A DNA stretch of 57,928 nt, taken from contig CAJTOT010000008.1 of the NCBI GenBank assembly GCA_910577935.1, positions 48,322-106,249 of the forward strand, in the 5' to 3' direction. Positions 32,473 through 39,854 of this stretch are shown here, one piece after another. A program made the translations under genes and the position numbers. Positions within the stretch are counted from its first letter, which is position 1. Every line of letters begins with the position of its first letter. The notes below the pieces were generated by a model. The model searched no databases, was not told the origin of the DNA, and saw only the letters and a list, made by a program, of their open reading frames with translations. This stretch comes from an uncultured Hungatella sp. Its GTDB lineage: Bacteria > Bacillota > Clostridia > Lachnospirales > Lachnospiraceae.

Positions 32473-33607
32473 TTTCCATGAGAACCAGCCCGGCCCGGAA
32501 CAGCTTCATAAGCTGCCAGACGGCGATGCCCTTCAGGCGGTACTGCTCGACCAGGCGGAATTTTGCTCTCCAGCTTCTCACGTCCTCGAACCAGACTTCA
32601 TGCTCCACGCCGTACTGCCAGTAGCGGTAACAGGGAGATTGGGCGGCCTGGTCAAAACGGATGGGGACGCCGTAGAACACGGCTGTCTCCACGGCCTCCA
32701 CATTGCCTATAGTCCGGGCCGCGGTGGTCCCTCTCACATAGGGCAGAGGCCAGTCGTAGCCGTAGTTGGGAACGCCGAGACAGATTTTCGCGGCGGGAAT
32801 CTTGGTCAGGGCATATTCCAGGACCCGCCGCACCTGGTTGACGGGGGCGACAGCCATGGGGGGGCCGTATGTATACCCCCACTCATAAGTCATCAATATC
32901 ACCCAGTTGGCGGCGGCTCCCAGGCCGCCGTAGTCCATGCCTTCATAGAGCAGTCCTTTCTGGTCGTCTGAGTGCTTGGGGGCCAGGGCCACGGAGACCT
33001 GATATCCCAGGGTGTTCAGCACGTTGGCTGCATAGGCGACAAAAGTGGTGAAGGCGTCCCGGTCCTCCCCAAGGACATACTCGAAGTCAATGTTTACCGC
33101 CTGGTATCCTTTTTCCAGCATCACGGCGGCCAGGCTGTTCACCAGCCTGCGCTGTATGGACTGCCGATTTACCAGGAGGCTGACCAGATTGTTGTTAAAG
33201 CGCCCGTCAGCGCCCAGTGGGGTCAGTGTGAGGGTGGGCATGAGTCCCATATGGAGGGCTTCCTGAACCATCCAGGTGTCGTCCAGAGTGGGAGGGATGA
33301 GATCCCCGGAGGCCGTGAAGCCGTAGGAAAATACAGCCAGCTCTGACAGATAGCCGAGAGATTCATTTAATACCGGCGGAGAGATAAAGGGGTAGGCATA
33401 GCCGCTTCTGAAGACGGAACCGGGGTAGGAAGGGCAGACGGTCTCTGTCTGGCCGGAACCATTTCCGGGAAAAAGCAGGGCCTGGCCCAGGGCAAGCCTG
33501 TAGGGTGGAGCGAGCTGATTGATTTCTATAATGGAATTTACATCTGCTCCGTGTTCACGGGCAATGGCATCGACGGTGTCGTTCTGGCGCACTACATATA
33601 TTTCCAT
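32432..33607 (-). CDS. LysM-GH18 spore cortex/peptidoglycan glycosidase (SleL/YaaH type)
   Basis: 391 aa. One N-terminal LysM (about 3-48: YVVRQNDTVDAIAREHG..INQL) is followed by a GH18 barrel. The catalytic core reads AVNIDFEYV; the essential D-x-E of the GH18 DxxDxDxE motif is kept and earlier positions vary, as in the SleL/YaaH group. The C-terminal part contains CLGVPNYGYDWPLPY and a final WQLMKL strand. Proteins of this class are N-acetylglucosaminidases acting on muramic-lactam spore cortex and support a spore-forming host. It has no signal peptide, as is usual for spore-loaded enzymes. The start ATG at 33607 overlaps no other gene. Confidence 0.88.
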   Translation of the reverse strand: MEIYVVRQNDTVDAIAREHGADVNSIIEINQLAPPYRLALGQALLFPGNGSGQTETVCPSYPGSVFRSGYAYPFISPPVLNESLGYLSELAVFSYGFTASGDLIPPTLDDTWMVQEALHMGLMPTLTLTPLGADGRFNNNLVSLLVNRQSIQRRLVNSLAAVMLEKGYQAVNIDFEYVLGEDRDAFTTFVAYAANVLNTLGYQVSVALAPKHSDDQKGLLYEGMDYGGLGAAANWVILMTYEWGYTYGPPMAVAPVNQVRRVLEYALTKIPAAKICLGVPNYGYDWPLPYVRGTTAARTIGNVEAVETAVFYGVPIRFDQAAQSPCYRYWQYGVEHEVWFEDVRSWRAKFRLVEQYRLKGIAVWQLMKLFRAGLVLMETMLSSSPTESGPA

Positions 33608-33689
33608 GGTGTTAACCTGCTGCTTTTTTTATCAGCATATTGGGCAGGAGGGGAAGATATGAGTTTTTCTTTCTGGGGGCTGTGAAGAG

Positions 33690-33870
33690 GAAGAGAGGGG
33701 GAGATGCCGGTTCTCTTGAGCATGGGAATGAGTCCTATACAGTTTGGCGCCGTTCTGATTCTCAACCGCGGAATCGGCCGGATCACGCCTCCTGTGGGGG
33801 CCTGTTTGTGGGAAGCGGGATCGCTGTGTATGAGCGGCACAAAGGGCGAGTTGTACCGACAAAAAAGAGC
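33690..33870 (+). pseudogene. TRAP transporter large permease (DctM) relic
   Basis: The frame from about 33701 reads MGMSPIQFGAVLILN and then GIGRITPPVGACL, the very conserved penultimate region of DctM-type TRAP permeases. After position about 33809 the match continues in a shifted frame (GLFVGSGIAVYERHKG), so there is a frameshift. Upstream DctM sequence is absent. It is a decayed tail followed by the terminator at 33861. No other TRAP gene is nearby. Confidence 0.6.
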
Positions 33871-33904
33871 ATTTTCGGGGGAAAGTCTGAAAATGCTCTT
33901 TTTT
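33861..33904. terminator. bidirectional terminator
   Basis: AAAAAAGAGCATTTTC (33861-33876) pairs perfectly with GAAAATGCTCTTTTTT (33889-33904). It can stop the relic on the plus strand and the sdpI operon on the minus strand. Confidence 0.88.
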
Positions 33905-33941
33905 GCTAAGAGGATTTGTTTACAACATCCTGCCATAGGTC

Positions 33942-34685
33942 TTACTCCGTAACCTTTCTGAACCAAACATAGCTCATGACATAGGGAATCACGGAGGCGG
34001 CCAGGAGGGGAAGGAGGAGCATGGCCATCTTTACTCTGTCCGAGGGCATGAATGCCCCTATGAATCCGATGATGCCGGCGCAGAACATGAGCCGCCCGCC
34101 CAACCGGTGAGTTTTATTCCACACAACTTCATTGGACAGCGCCCAGGGAGTCCTGAAACCGCAGAAGAAATTCTGCCGGAATTTGGGAGCCATATTTCCG
34201 ATCATCATAAACAGAACTCCGCACATGGCCGTGACCACGGTGCTCACCTGGATGGTGCCGGGGCGCAGGCTTTCCGTCACGATGATTCCGGTCATCACCA
34301 GCAGAAATACCTGCATAAACAGCTGGAAACTTAAATACACGTCCTGAAATTTGAGGTAATTCCTCCTTTTAGGGTCGATGGACGGAAGAAATCGGAATAA
34401 GAGGGCCAGGAAGGGCGCCATCCCGGCGATGAGCCACAGATTGGCCCTGGGCCCGTAGCTGACTTCCCCGTCAAAGCCCCAGTTGGTGGGAATCCGGGAA
34501 GGAAGCCTCGAGTACACGGCCGCCGCCAGTGCCAGGGGAAGGACGGAGACAGCATACACCGCTGTCTGTTTCACTTTTGACCCGCCGGATGAGTGGCCGG
34601 GACTCTGTTCTCCGGGCTGCCCGGACAGAGCCGGGTCTGCATTCCCCGGTACATTCTGCCTGTCATTTTTTCTGTCATCGATCAT
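33942..34685 (-). CDS. SdpI/DUF1648-family membrane protein
   Basis: 247 aa. A charged, Gly/Pro-rich N-terminal tail (about 1-38) precedes about six membrane helices. The DUF1648 motif SRLPSRIPTNWGFDGEVSY is visible at about 59-77. The SdpI signature follows near the C-terminus (GFRTPWALSNEVVWNKTHRLGG). Bacillus SdpI gives immunity to the SdpC toxin and sequesters the repressor SdpR at the membrane. Here the gene overlaps its ArsR-type repressor gene by 11 bp, but no sdpC is present. It may protect against foreign SdpC-like toxins or sense membrane stress. Confidence 0.83.
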   Translation of the reverse strand: MIDDRKNDRQNVPGNADPALSGQPGEQSPGHSSGGSKVKQTAVYAVSVLPLALAAAVYSRLPSRIPTNWGFDGEVSYGPRANLWLIAGMAPFLALLFRFLPSIDPKRRNYLKFQDVYLSFQLFMQVFLLVMTGIIVTESLRPGTIQVSTVVTAMCGVLFMMIGNMAPKFRQNFFCGFRTPWALSNEVVWNKTHRLGGRLMFCAGIIGFIGAFMPSDRVKMAMLLLPLLAASVIPYVMSYVWFRKVTE

Positions 34686-34953
34686 TCTGAGTATCTCCTT
34701 TCAATCCGCTGATCCATCCCAGCAGTTCATCTACCACGGACATATTCAGCTCATAGTATATATATTTTCCCTGGCGGTCATCCAGAATAAGACCTGACTC
34801 CTTCAGCATGTTCAGATGGTGGGAGATGGTGGCGCCGGAAACCTGAAAATGTTCCACAATCTCCCCGGCTGTCATGGGACCATCCTTCAGCAGGTTCAGG
34901 ATCTCCCGCCGGTTGGGGTCTGACAGGGCTTTGAAGGTTCTCTGAAATTTCAT
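34675..34953 (-). CDS. ArsR/SdpR-type winged-helix repressor
   Basis: 92 aa, standard for SdpR-like autorepressors. The winged helix spans about 5-75: FKALSDPNRREILNLL, then GEIVEHFQVSGATISHHLNML with the recognition helix. There are no metal-binding cysteines, so it is not a metal sensor. The gene overlaps sdpI, as in the Bacillus sdpRI operon. A perfect 20-bp palindrome upstream (35014-35033) is the likely operator. Confidence 0.88.
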   Translation of the reverse strand: MKFQRTFKALSDPNRREILNLLKDGPMTAGEIVEHFQVSGATISHHLNMLKESGLILDDRQGKYIYYELNMSVVDELLGWISGLKGDTQNDR

Positions 34954-35013
34954 GGTTTCACGCTCTGCCTTTCTCTAGCAATGTTTCAGTGATATAAATA
35001 TGCGGGACAAAAC

Positions 35014-35033
35014 ATTTAGATATATATCTAAAT
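35014..35033. promoter_or_regulatory. 20-bp perfect palindrome, likely ArsR/SdpR operator
   Basis: ATTTAGATATATATCTAAAT reads the same on both strands and lies 61 bp upstream of the repressor start. On the minus strand a TTGTGG/17 bp/TATATC promoter would place the operator over its -10 box. Confidence 0.72.
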
Positions 35034-35097
35034 ATAAGCTACCACAAAAGCGCGGTAGAGTCAACATGAAAAATAAACCAGCAGCCCCAAAAGGGGT

Positions 35098-35231
35098 TTG
35101 AATTGATTACTGTTCACATGCAAAAATCCATGAAAATCGCCTGGGGCGATGGAATTTTTGCCCGCCCGCCCAGGTTATCATGCGGTCAGCGCAGCCAGTG
35201 CACAGACCTGTCTGAACAGTAACCTGAATTG
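35098..35231. mobile_element. second MITE-like element copy with target duplication
   Basis: The element 35106-35223 (118 bp) ends in ATTACTGTTCA and TGAACAGTAAC, one mismatch from the 11-bp ends of the copy at 11122-11253. The interior keeps the same hairpin and the same right-hand sequence but lacks 14 bp near the left end. It is flanked by TTGAATTG (35098-35105) and CTGAATTG (35224-35231), an 8-bp duplication with one change. Except for the palindrome near 35014, it fills most of the 34954-35428 gap. Confidence 0.83.
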
Positions 35232-35428
35232 TTACTCTGAATTGCTGCGCCAAAACCTCTGCCAAAAACCTGGGGCAAAACCCGGACAGGCGGGGATTGT
35301 ATTTTCCGTGAAGAATTGGTATACTTTTAGGAAATGCACATCGCCGAAGCTGCCGGGTCTCGCTGCTGATTGGCAGAGGGGCGAAGCGGGCGGCGGGGCG
35401 GCAAATTACTATGACAAGGAGGAAGCAT

Positions 35429-36016
35429 ATGACAACTACATTGACCAGGCAGGAGGCCTTGGATCTGCTGCGCAAATACAATAAAGAATCTTTCCACATT
35501 CTCCATGGTCTCACCGTGGAGGGGGTTATGAGATGGTACGCAGAGGAGGAGGGCTTTGGGGAGGACCAGGAGTACTGGGGCCAGGTCGGCTTGCTCCACG
35601 ACATCGACTTTGAACTGTACCCGGAGGAGCACTGCAAGAAGGCACCGGAGCTTTTGAGGGAGGCAGGGGTATCGGAGGATATGATTCACTCTGTCTGCAG
35701 CCATGGATACGGCCTCTGCAGTGACGTGGAGCCTGAGCATCAGATGGAAAAAATCCTGTTTGCAGCCGATGAGCTGACAGGCTTGATCTGGGCGGCGGCG
35801 AAGATGCGCCCGTCCAAGAGCGTTATGGACATGGAAGTGTCCAGCTTAAAGAAGAAGTTTAAGGACAAGCGGTTCGCGGCAGGCTGCTCCCGTGACGTGA
35901 TTAAGGACGGGGCGGAGAGGCTGGGGTGGACTCTGGAAGAGTTGATGGAGAAGACCATTCTGGCCATGCGCTCCTGCGAGGAGATGATCCAGAAGGAGAT
36001 GGAAGGGATCGGGTAG
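35429..36016 (+). CDS. HD-domain phosphohydrolase-like protein
   Basis: 195 aa. HD-superfamily metal ligands are readable: ILHGLTVEGVM with the first His, LLHDIDF as the HD pair (about residue 56), then a His in VCSHGYGLCS and an Asp in AADELTGLIWA. The family includes nucleotide and small-molecule phosphohydrolases; the substrate cannot be told. The ATG at 35429 follows AAGGAGG. It has no operon partner and is followed by a good terminator. The MITE copy lies about 200 bp upstream. Confidence 0.8.
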   Translation: MTTTLTRQEALDLLRKYNKESFHILHGLTVEGVMRWYAEEEGFGEDQEYWGQVGLLHDIDFELYPEEHCKKAPELLREAGVSEDMIHSVCSHGYGLCSDVEPEHQMEKILFAADELTGLIWAAAKMRPSKSVMDMEVSSLKKKFKDKRFAAGCSRDVIKDGAERLGWTLEELMEKTILAMRSCEEMIQKEMEGIG

Positions 36017-36044
36017 GCGCCAGTCCCTGCAAGCCACAATATAA

Positions 36045-36101
36045 AAGATCCTCTGCAGTTGATTTGGAAAATAGTTTCCAGATCAAGGGCAGAGGATTTT
36101 T
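36045..36101 (+). terminator. terminator after the HD gene
   Basis: ATCCTCTGC (36048-36056) with inner TTGAT.TGG pairs with CCA.ATCA and GCAGAGGAT (36089-36097), followed by a T-run. No gene is seen in 36102-36209. Confidence 0.82.
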
Positions 36102-36209
36102 GCGATTCCGGGTCGGCCCCCAGCAAAAGTCGGGGGCGTGTTCAGGAGGAGGCGCGTGTGCTTCGTCATAAGGCGTGATAAGGCCTGTCTGGCGCCGTGC
36201 TATTTCGTA

Positions 36210-36602
36210 TCATGCCTCCGGGCCGTCTTGTTCATCCGGGCAATCTTCCTCCCAGTCCCCCGGCTCCTCCTGCTGGCTTGCCAGAAGACCTAAAAGGACG
36301 CCCTGGGCTATCCACTTATTCCGGTCTGACAGATCTCCGAACAGCCGATTGATATCCTTGGCGGAAGGCCTGGGATAGGAGGTTCCGGAAATCTGGTATT
36401 CCGGATACCGGTTTTCTGAGTATCCCACTATGTAATCGATAGAAGCATGAAAAATATCAGCCATCCGCATCAGAAGATCGATGCTTGGCTCATTTTTCCC
36501 ATTCTCGTAAGCGCTGATCATTTTTTGGGAGACATTCAGCTTCATACCCAGGCTGATCTGGCTCATTTTTTTCTCTTTTCTAAGTTCTGCGATTCGATTC
36601 AT
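36210..36602 (-). CDS. XRE-family helix-turn-helix regulator
   Basis: 130 aa. The N-terminal HTH_3 domain (about 4-60) reads ELRKEKKMSQISLGMKLNVS and SAYENGKNEPS. A short linker leads to a variable C-terminus ending in a very acidic tail (EEPGDWEEDCPDEQDGPEA). It is divergent from the recombinase-like gene at the head of the polysaccharide island. Repeated AAAAGGTATAA elements and a small palindrome sit between them, so it may control that promoter as well as its own. Confidence 0.85.
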   Translation of the reverse strand: MNRIAELRKEKKMSQISLGMKLNVSQKMISAYENGKNEPSIDLLMRMADIFHASIDYIVGYSENRYPEYQISGTSYPRPSAKDINRLFGDLSDRNKWIAQGVLLGLLASQQEEPGDWEEDCPDEQDGPEA

Positions 36603-36687
36603 GCGGACTCCCCATCTTTAATTGACCGACATTGGGCGTGGATTGTAACTTTTCAAATTCTTTTAATTTTATTTTAAGAAAAAAGTG

Positions 36688-36716
36688 TTGACTTGAATAT
36701 TCGTAAAAGGTATAAT
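36688..36716 (+). promoter_or_regulatory. strong promoter of the polysaccharide cluster
   Basis: TTGACT (36688-36693), 17 bp, TATAAT (36711-36716). It is close to the sigma-A optimum and lies about 70 bp upstream of the recombinase-like gene. Confidence 0.82.
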
Positions 36717-36736
36717 AATACCTGCAAAAGGTATAA
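36705..36736. promoter_or_regulatory. repeat/palindrome operator over the -10 box
   Basis: AAAAGGTATAA occurs at 36705-36715 and again at 36726-36736, exactly two helical turns apart. AGGTAT/ATACCT (36708-36723) forms a palindrome across the -10 box. This is the kind of site expected for the divergent XRE repressor. Confidence 0.55.
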
Positions 36737-36789
36737 ATACTTAAAAAATTACTAATGGTTAGAATTATTTAGAGGTAGGAGGGGATAGT

Positions 36790-37707
36790 TTGGAAAGTCC
36801 CGGGAAAGTTTCCGACAGACAGCAGAGTGATTTCATAGACAGCTTTATCACCAGCCAGGTAACCGGACGGGGACTGGACGAGCGCACAGAGAAAGCCTAC
36901 CGTCTGGACCTGGAGCATTTTTACAGATGGCTCCGGGGAAAGAAAGACGATTCCCCGGGAGACATGGCAGAGTGGGAGGGAAAAATCGACCAGTATCTGG
37001 CGTATCTATCCCAGGAGAGAAGACTGCGCGCCTCCACTATTTCCAGAAAATACAGAGTGTTTCGATACTTTTTATCCTATCTGGCGCGGCAGGGCGTGGT
37101 TCTGGAAAACCATACCCGAGAGCAGGCGCAGGCTGGTAAGGTTCAGACAGACAAGATCCGGACAATGACGGCCCGGGCTGCAAAGGTTCAGACAGCGGCC
37201 GGTATGGGGTCTCTCTCAAAAGGAGAAGTGGATGCATTTTTTCATGCCATAAGGCGGGAAAAAGAAAATCTGGACAGTGATTTCCGAAAGCGGGTCTGCC
37301 TCAGAGACCAGGTTATGATGGGGCTCCTGTTTTATCACGGAATAGAGGTCAGCGAGATGCTGGGGATGAGTGTGTCCGACTATGACATGAAAACCGGAAT
37401 TTTGACGGTTCGGAAAAAACGGAAAAAAGAACAGCCGGTCCGTGTGTTCTCCAAGGAACTGAGAGGGCAGCTGGAACAGTGGATAGACGAACACCAGTGT
37501 TTCGAACGTGATAATGAATTTTCTGAGAAGATGTTCCTCTCCAAGCTGGGCAGGCCGCTTTCAATGAAGATGGTGATTCTGATTTTTGAGAAGTACCGTA
37601 AGCTGGCGGGGATTGAGAAGGAGTTTACGCCTAAGGATCTTAAAAACAGTTTGGGGAGGTATGGGCGGGAGTTGGTGGAAGAGAAGAGTGAAAATAATGT
37701 GTGGTAA
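36790..37707 (+). CDS. tyrosine-recombinase-like protein without catalytic residues
   Basis: 305 aa, XerC/XerD-like in layout. The N-terminal SAM-like core-binding domain (about 14-110, RTEKAYRLDLEHFYRWLRG, RKYRVFRYFLSYLARQG) is intact. In the catalytic domain the usual GLRVSE Arg is replaced (GIEVSEML). The HxLRH box reads PKDLKNSL, so His and Arg are lost. The protein ends about 20 residues later without the nucleophilic Tyr. It should bind DNA but not recombine it. It starts with TTG 36790 after GGAGGGG, has a strong promoter, and overlaps the first glycosyltransferase gene by 11 nt. A regulatory role for the cluster is possible. Its end coincides with the abrupt fall in GC. Confidence 0.82.
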   Translation: MESPGKVSDRQQSDFIDSFITSQVTGRGLDERTEKAYRLDLEHFYRWLRGKKDDSPGDMAEWEGKIDQYLAYLSQERRLRASTISRKYRVFRYFLSYLARQGVVLENHTREQAQAGKVQTDKIRTMTARAAKVQTAAGMGSLSKGEVDAFFHAIRREKENLDSDFRKRVCLRDQVMMGLLFYHGIEVSEMLGMSVSDYDMKTGILTVRKKRKKEQPVRVFSKELRGQLEQWIDEHQCFERDNEFSEKMFLSKLGRPLSMKMVILIFEKYRKLAGIEKEFTPKDLKNSLGRYGRELVEEKSENNVW

Positions 37708-38965
37708 AAAAAAATTATTAATTTATGCTCATTATTATGTCCCTGATGTTGCTTCTACAGGGCAGATTCTTCATGAACTGGCTAAAGGAATGATGGATCA
37801 ATTTAATATTACTGTAATCTGTGTAGTTCCAAGTTATCTTGGAACTATAGAGAACAGATATAAAATTTATCATTATTTTAAGGAAAATATTGATGGAATT
37901 AATGTGGTTAGGATTCGTGTGCCAGAATTTAATAAAACCAATAAGTTCAGCAGGATTAATAATATACTGTCATATTTTTGGGGAGCCATAAAAGCGACAT
38001 TCAAAGTTGGAAATATGGATTATATTTTTTCTATTTCACAACCTCCTATATTAGGCGGTCTGCTCGGAGTATGGGGAAAATGGATAAAGCATGGAAAGCT
38101 AATATATAATATTCAAGACTTTAATCCTGAACAGATTATGGCAGTTGCTTATAGTAAAAATAAACTAATCATCAGGACCATGATGTTTTTAGATAAGTTC
38201 AGTTGTAAACATAGTGATCTTATAATTACTGTTGGAAGAGATTTGGTTAAGACTATACATGACCGTTTTAAAGGGAAAAGGATACCCAAAACTATTGTGA
38301 TAAATAATTGGGTAAATGAAAAAGAACTTTATCCCGTAGAAGCGACACATCCGCATATTGTAAAATTTAAACATAACTACGGGCTGAATGGCAAATTTGT
38401 TATCATGTATTCGGGAAATCTTGGTTACTATTATGATCTGGAGAACCTTTTAAGAGTAATTGAAAAGTTTAAGCCAGGAATACAAACGAATGATGGGCGG
38501 GAAGTTGCGTTCTGTTTTGTTGGTTCAGGTTCTATATTAAATCAACTGACAGCATACAAGGAAACTCATCATATGGATAATGTATTATTTATTCCGTATC
38601 AAGATAAGGCATCTTTGGTTTATAGCCTTAATGCTGGGGATATACACTGGGTAGTGAATGCGAAAGGAATTAAAGGGGTATCGTGCCCGAGTAAGTACTA
38701 TGGGTGTGCCTCTGTGGGAGCTCCTGTGCTGGCGGTTTTGGAGAAAGGCTCAGAGATTCGCTGTATTATAGAAGAAACAAAGAGTGGATTGTGTTCGGAA
38801 CCAGGGGATTATAAAAGCATAGAAGAAAATATACAATGGTTTATTGAGCATGCTGGAAGTGATAAAGTTATTGCTATGGGAAAAAGAGGACGTGAAAACC
38901 TCTTAAAAAATTTATCCCAAAATATGTCTGTAGAAAAATATAAACAGGCAATTTTAGAACTGTGA
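37697..38965 (+). CDS. GT4 glycosyltransferase (WbuB-like)
   Basis: 422 aa, GT-B fold. The N-terminal domain begins LLIYAHYYVPDVASTGQILHELA. Then come YNIQDFNPEQIM and the donor-binding half with IMYSGNLGYYYDLENLL and SKYYGCASVGAPVLAV. This resembles WbuB/WbpH-type N-acetyl-fucosamine or rhamnose transferases of O-antigen loci. The ATG at 37697 lies inside the end of the recombinase-like gene, so translation is coupled. It is the first AT-rich gene of the island. Donor and acceptor are unknown. Confidence 0.85.
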   Translation: MCGKKKLLIYAHYYVPDVASTGQILHELAKGMMDQFNITVICVVPSYLGTIENRYKIYHYFKENIDGINVVRIRVPEFNKTNKFSRINNILSYFWGAIKATFKVGNMDYIFSISQPPILGGLLGVWGKWIKHGKLIYNIQDFNPEQIMAVAYSKNKLIIRTMMFLDKFSCKHSDLIITVGRDLVKTIHDRFKGKRIPKTIVINNWVNEKELYPVEATHPHIVKFKHNYGLNGKFVIMYSGNLGYYYDLENLLRVIEKFKPGIQTNDGREVAFCFVGSGSILNQLTAYKETHHMDNVLFIPYQDKASLVYSLNAGDIHWVVNAKGIKGVSCPSKYYGCASVGAPVLAVLEKGSEIRCIIEETKSGLCSEPGDYKSIEENIQWFIEHAGSDKVIAMGKRGRENLLKNLSQNMSVEKYKQAILEL

Positions 38966-38972
38966 GGAGAAA

Positions 38973-39830
38973 ATGGGAGCAGATCTCACTGCAATTATAT
39001 TAACAAAAAATGAAGAGATAAATATTACAGAATGTATAAGATCGATAGCTTCTATTGCGAAAAGAATAGTAGTAGTAGATAGCTTTAGTACAGATGACAC
39101 AGCTAACCTTGCGAGGCAATACGGAGCTGAAGTGTATCAGCATGTATTTGAAAATTATGCGAGACAGTATATGTATGGGGTTAAGACAGCAAATGTAAAT
39201 ACAACATGGACACTGCGTATTGACGCAGATGAGCGCTTAACACCTGAGTCAGCGCTTGAACTTGAAAAAATTTGTAATGAAAATATGAATACGGATGTTG
39301 CAGGGGTTGTACTTAGATTTAAGAAAAATTTTCTTGGAAAAGACTTATATCATGGAGGAGTTTATCCATGGAGAAAAATGAATTGCTACAAAACTAAAGC
39401 AGGGCACATCGAAGACCGTAAAATGGATGAACATATTGTTCTGTCATGGGGAAAGACTGTGGAAATGAAAGAAGACAGCCTCCACTTTGACTTCAAAAAC
39501 CTGGAATACTTTATTAGTAAGCATAATTGGTATTCTTCCCGTGAAACAGTAGATTATTTTGAGAGCATTGAAAACAATGAAAGCAGAATAAAACAAGACA
39601 TAAAAACATGGTTTAAGATGAACATATATTATAAACTTCCGCCTGAAATGAGGTCTTATATCTATTATCTGTATCGTTATTATATAAGAATGGCATTTTT
39701 GGATGGCAGAGAGGGAAGAATTTATGCTTTTCTCCAGGCTTACTGGTATCGGTATTTGGTTGATGCGAAAATATATGAATGTAAAAAGATGAATATACGG
39801 TATAAAGGAAATGGGGGATTAAATGATTAG
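38973..39830 (+). CDS. GT2 family glycosyltransferase
   Basis: 285 aa, GT-A fold. TAIILTKNEEINITECIRS starts the nucleotide-binding region. VVVDSFSTDDTANLARQYGA follows and RIDADERL supplies the DxD-like acid motif near residue 80. It resembles WaaE/KdtX-type transferases in length and motif order. There is no membrane helix. It lies 7 bp after the GT4 gene. Confidence 0.85.
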   Translation: MGADLTAIILTKNEEINITECIRSIASIAKRIVVVDSFSTDDTANLARQYGAEVYQHVFENYARQYMYGVKTANVNTTWTLRIDADERLTPESALELEKICNENMNTDVAGVVLRFKKNFLGKDLYHGGVYPWRKMNCYKTKAGHIEDRKMDEHIVLSWGKTVEMKEDSLHFDFKNLEYFISKHNWYSSRETVDYFESIENNESRIKQDIKTWFKMNIYYKLPPEMRSYIYYLYRYYIRMAFLDGREGRIYAFLQAYWYRYLVDAKIYECKKMNIRYKGNGGLND

Positions 39831-39854
39831 GATTGTATGTAGTAGGGGGAAGAA

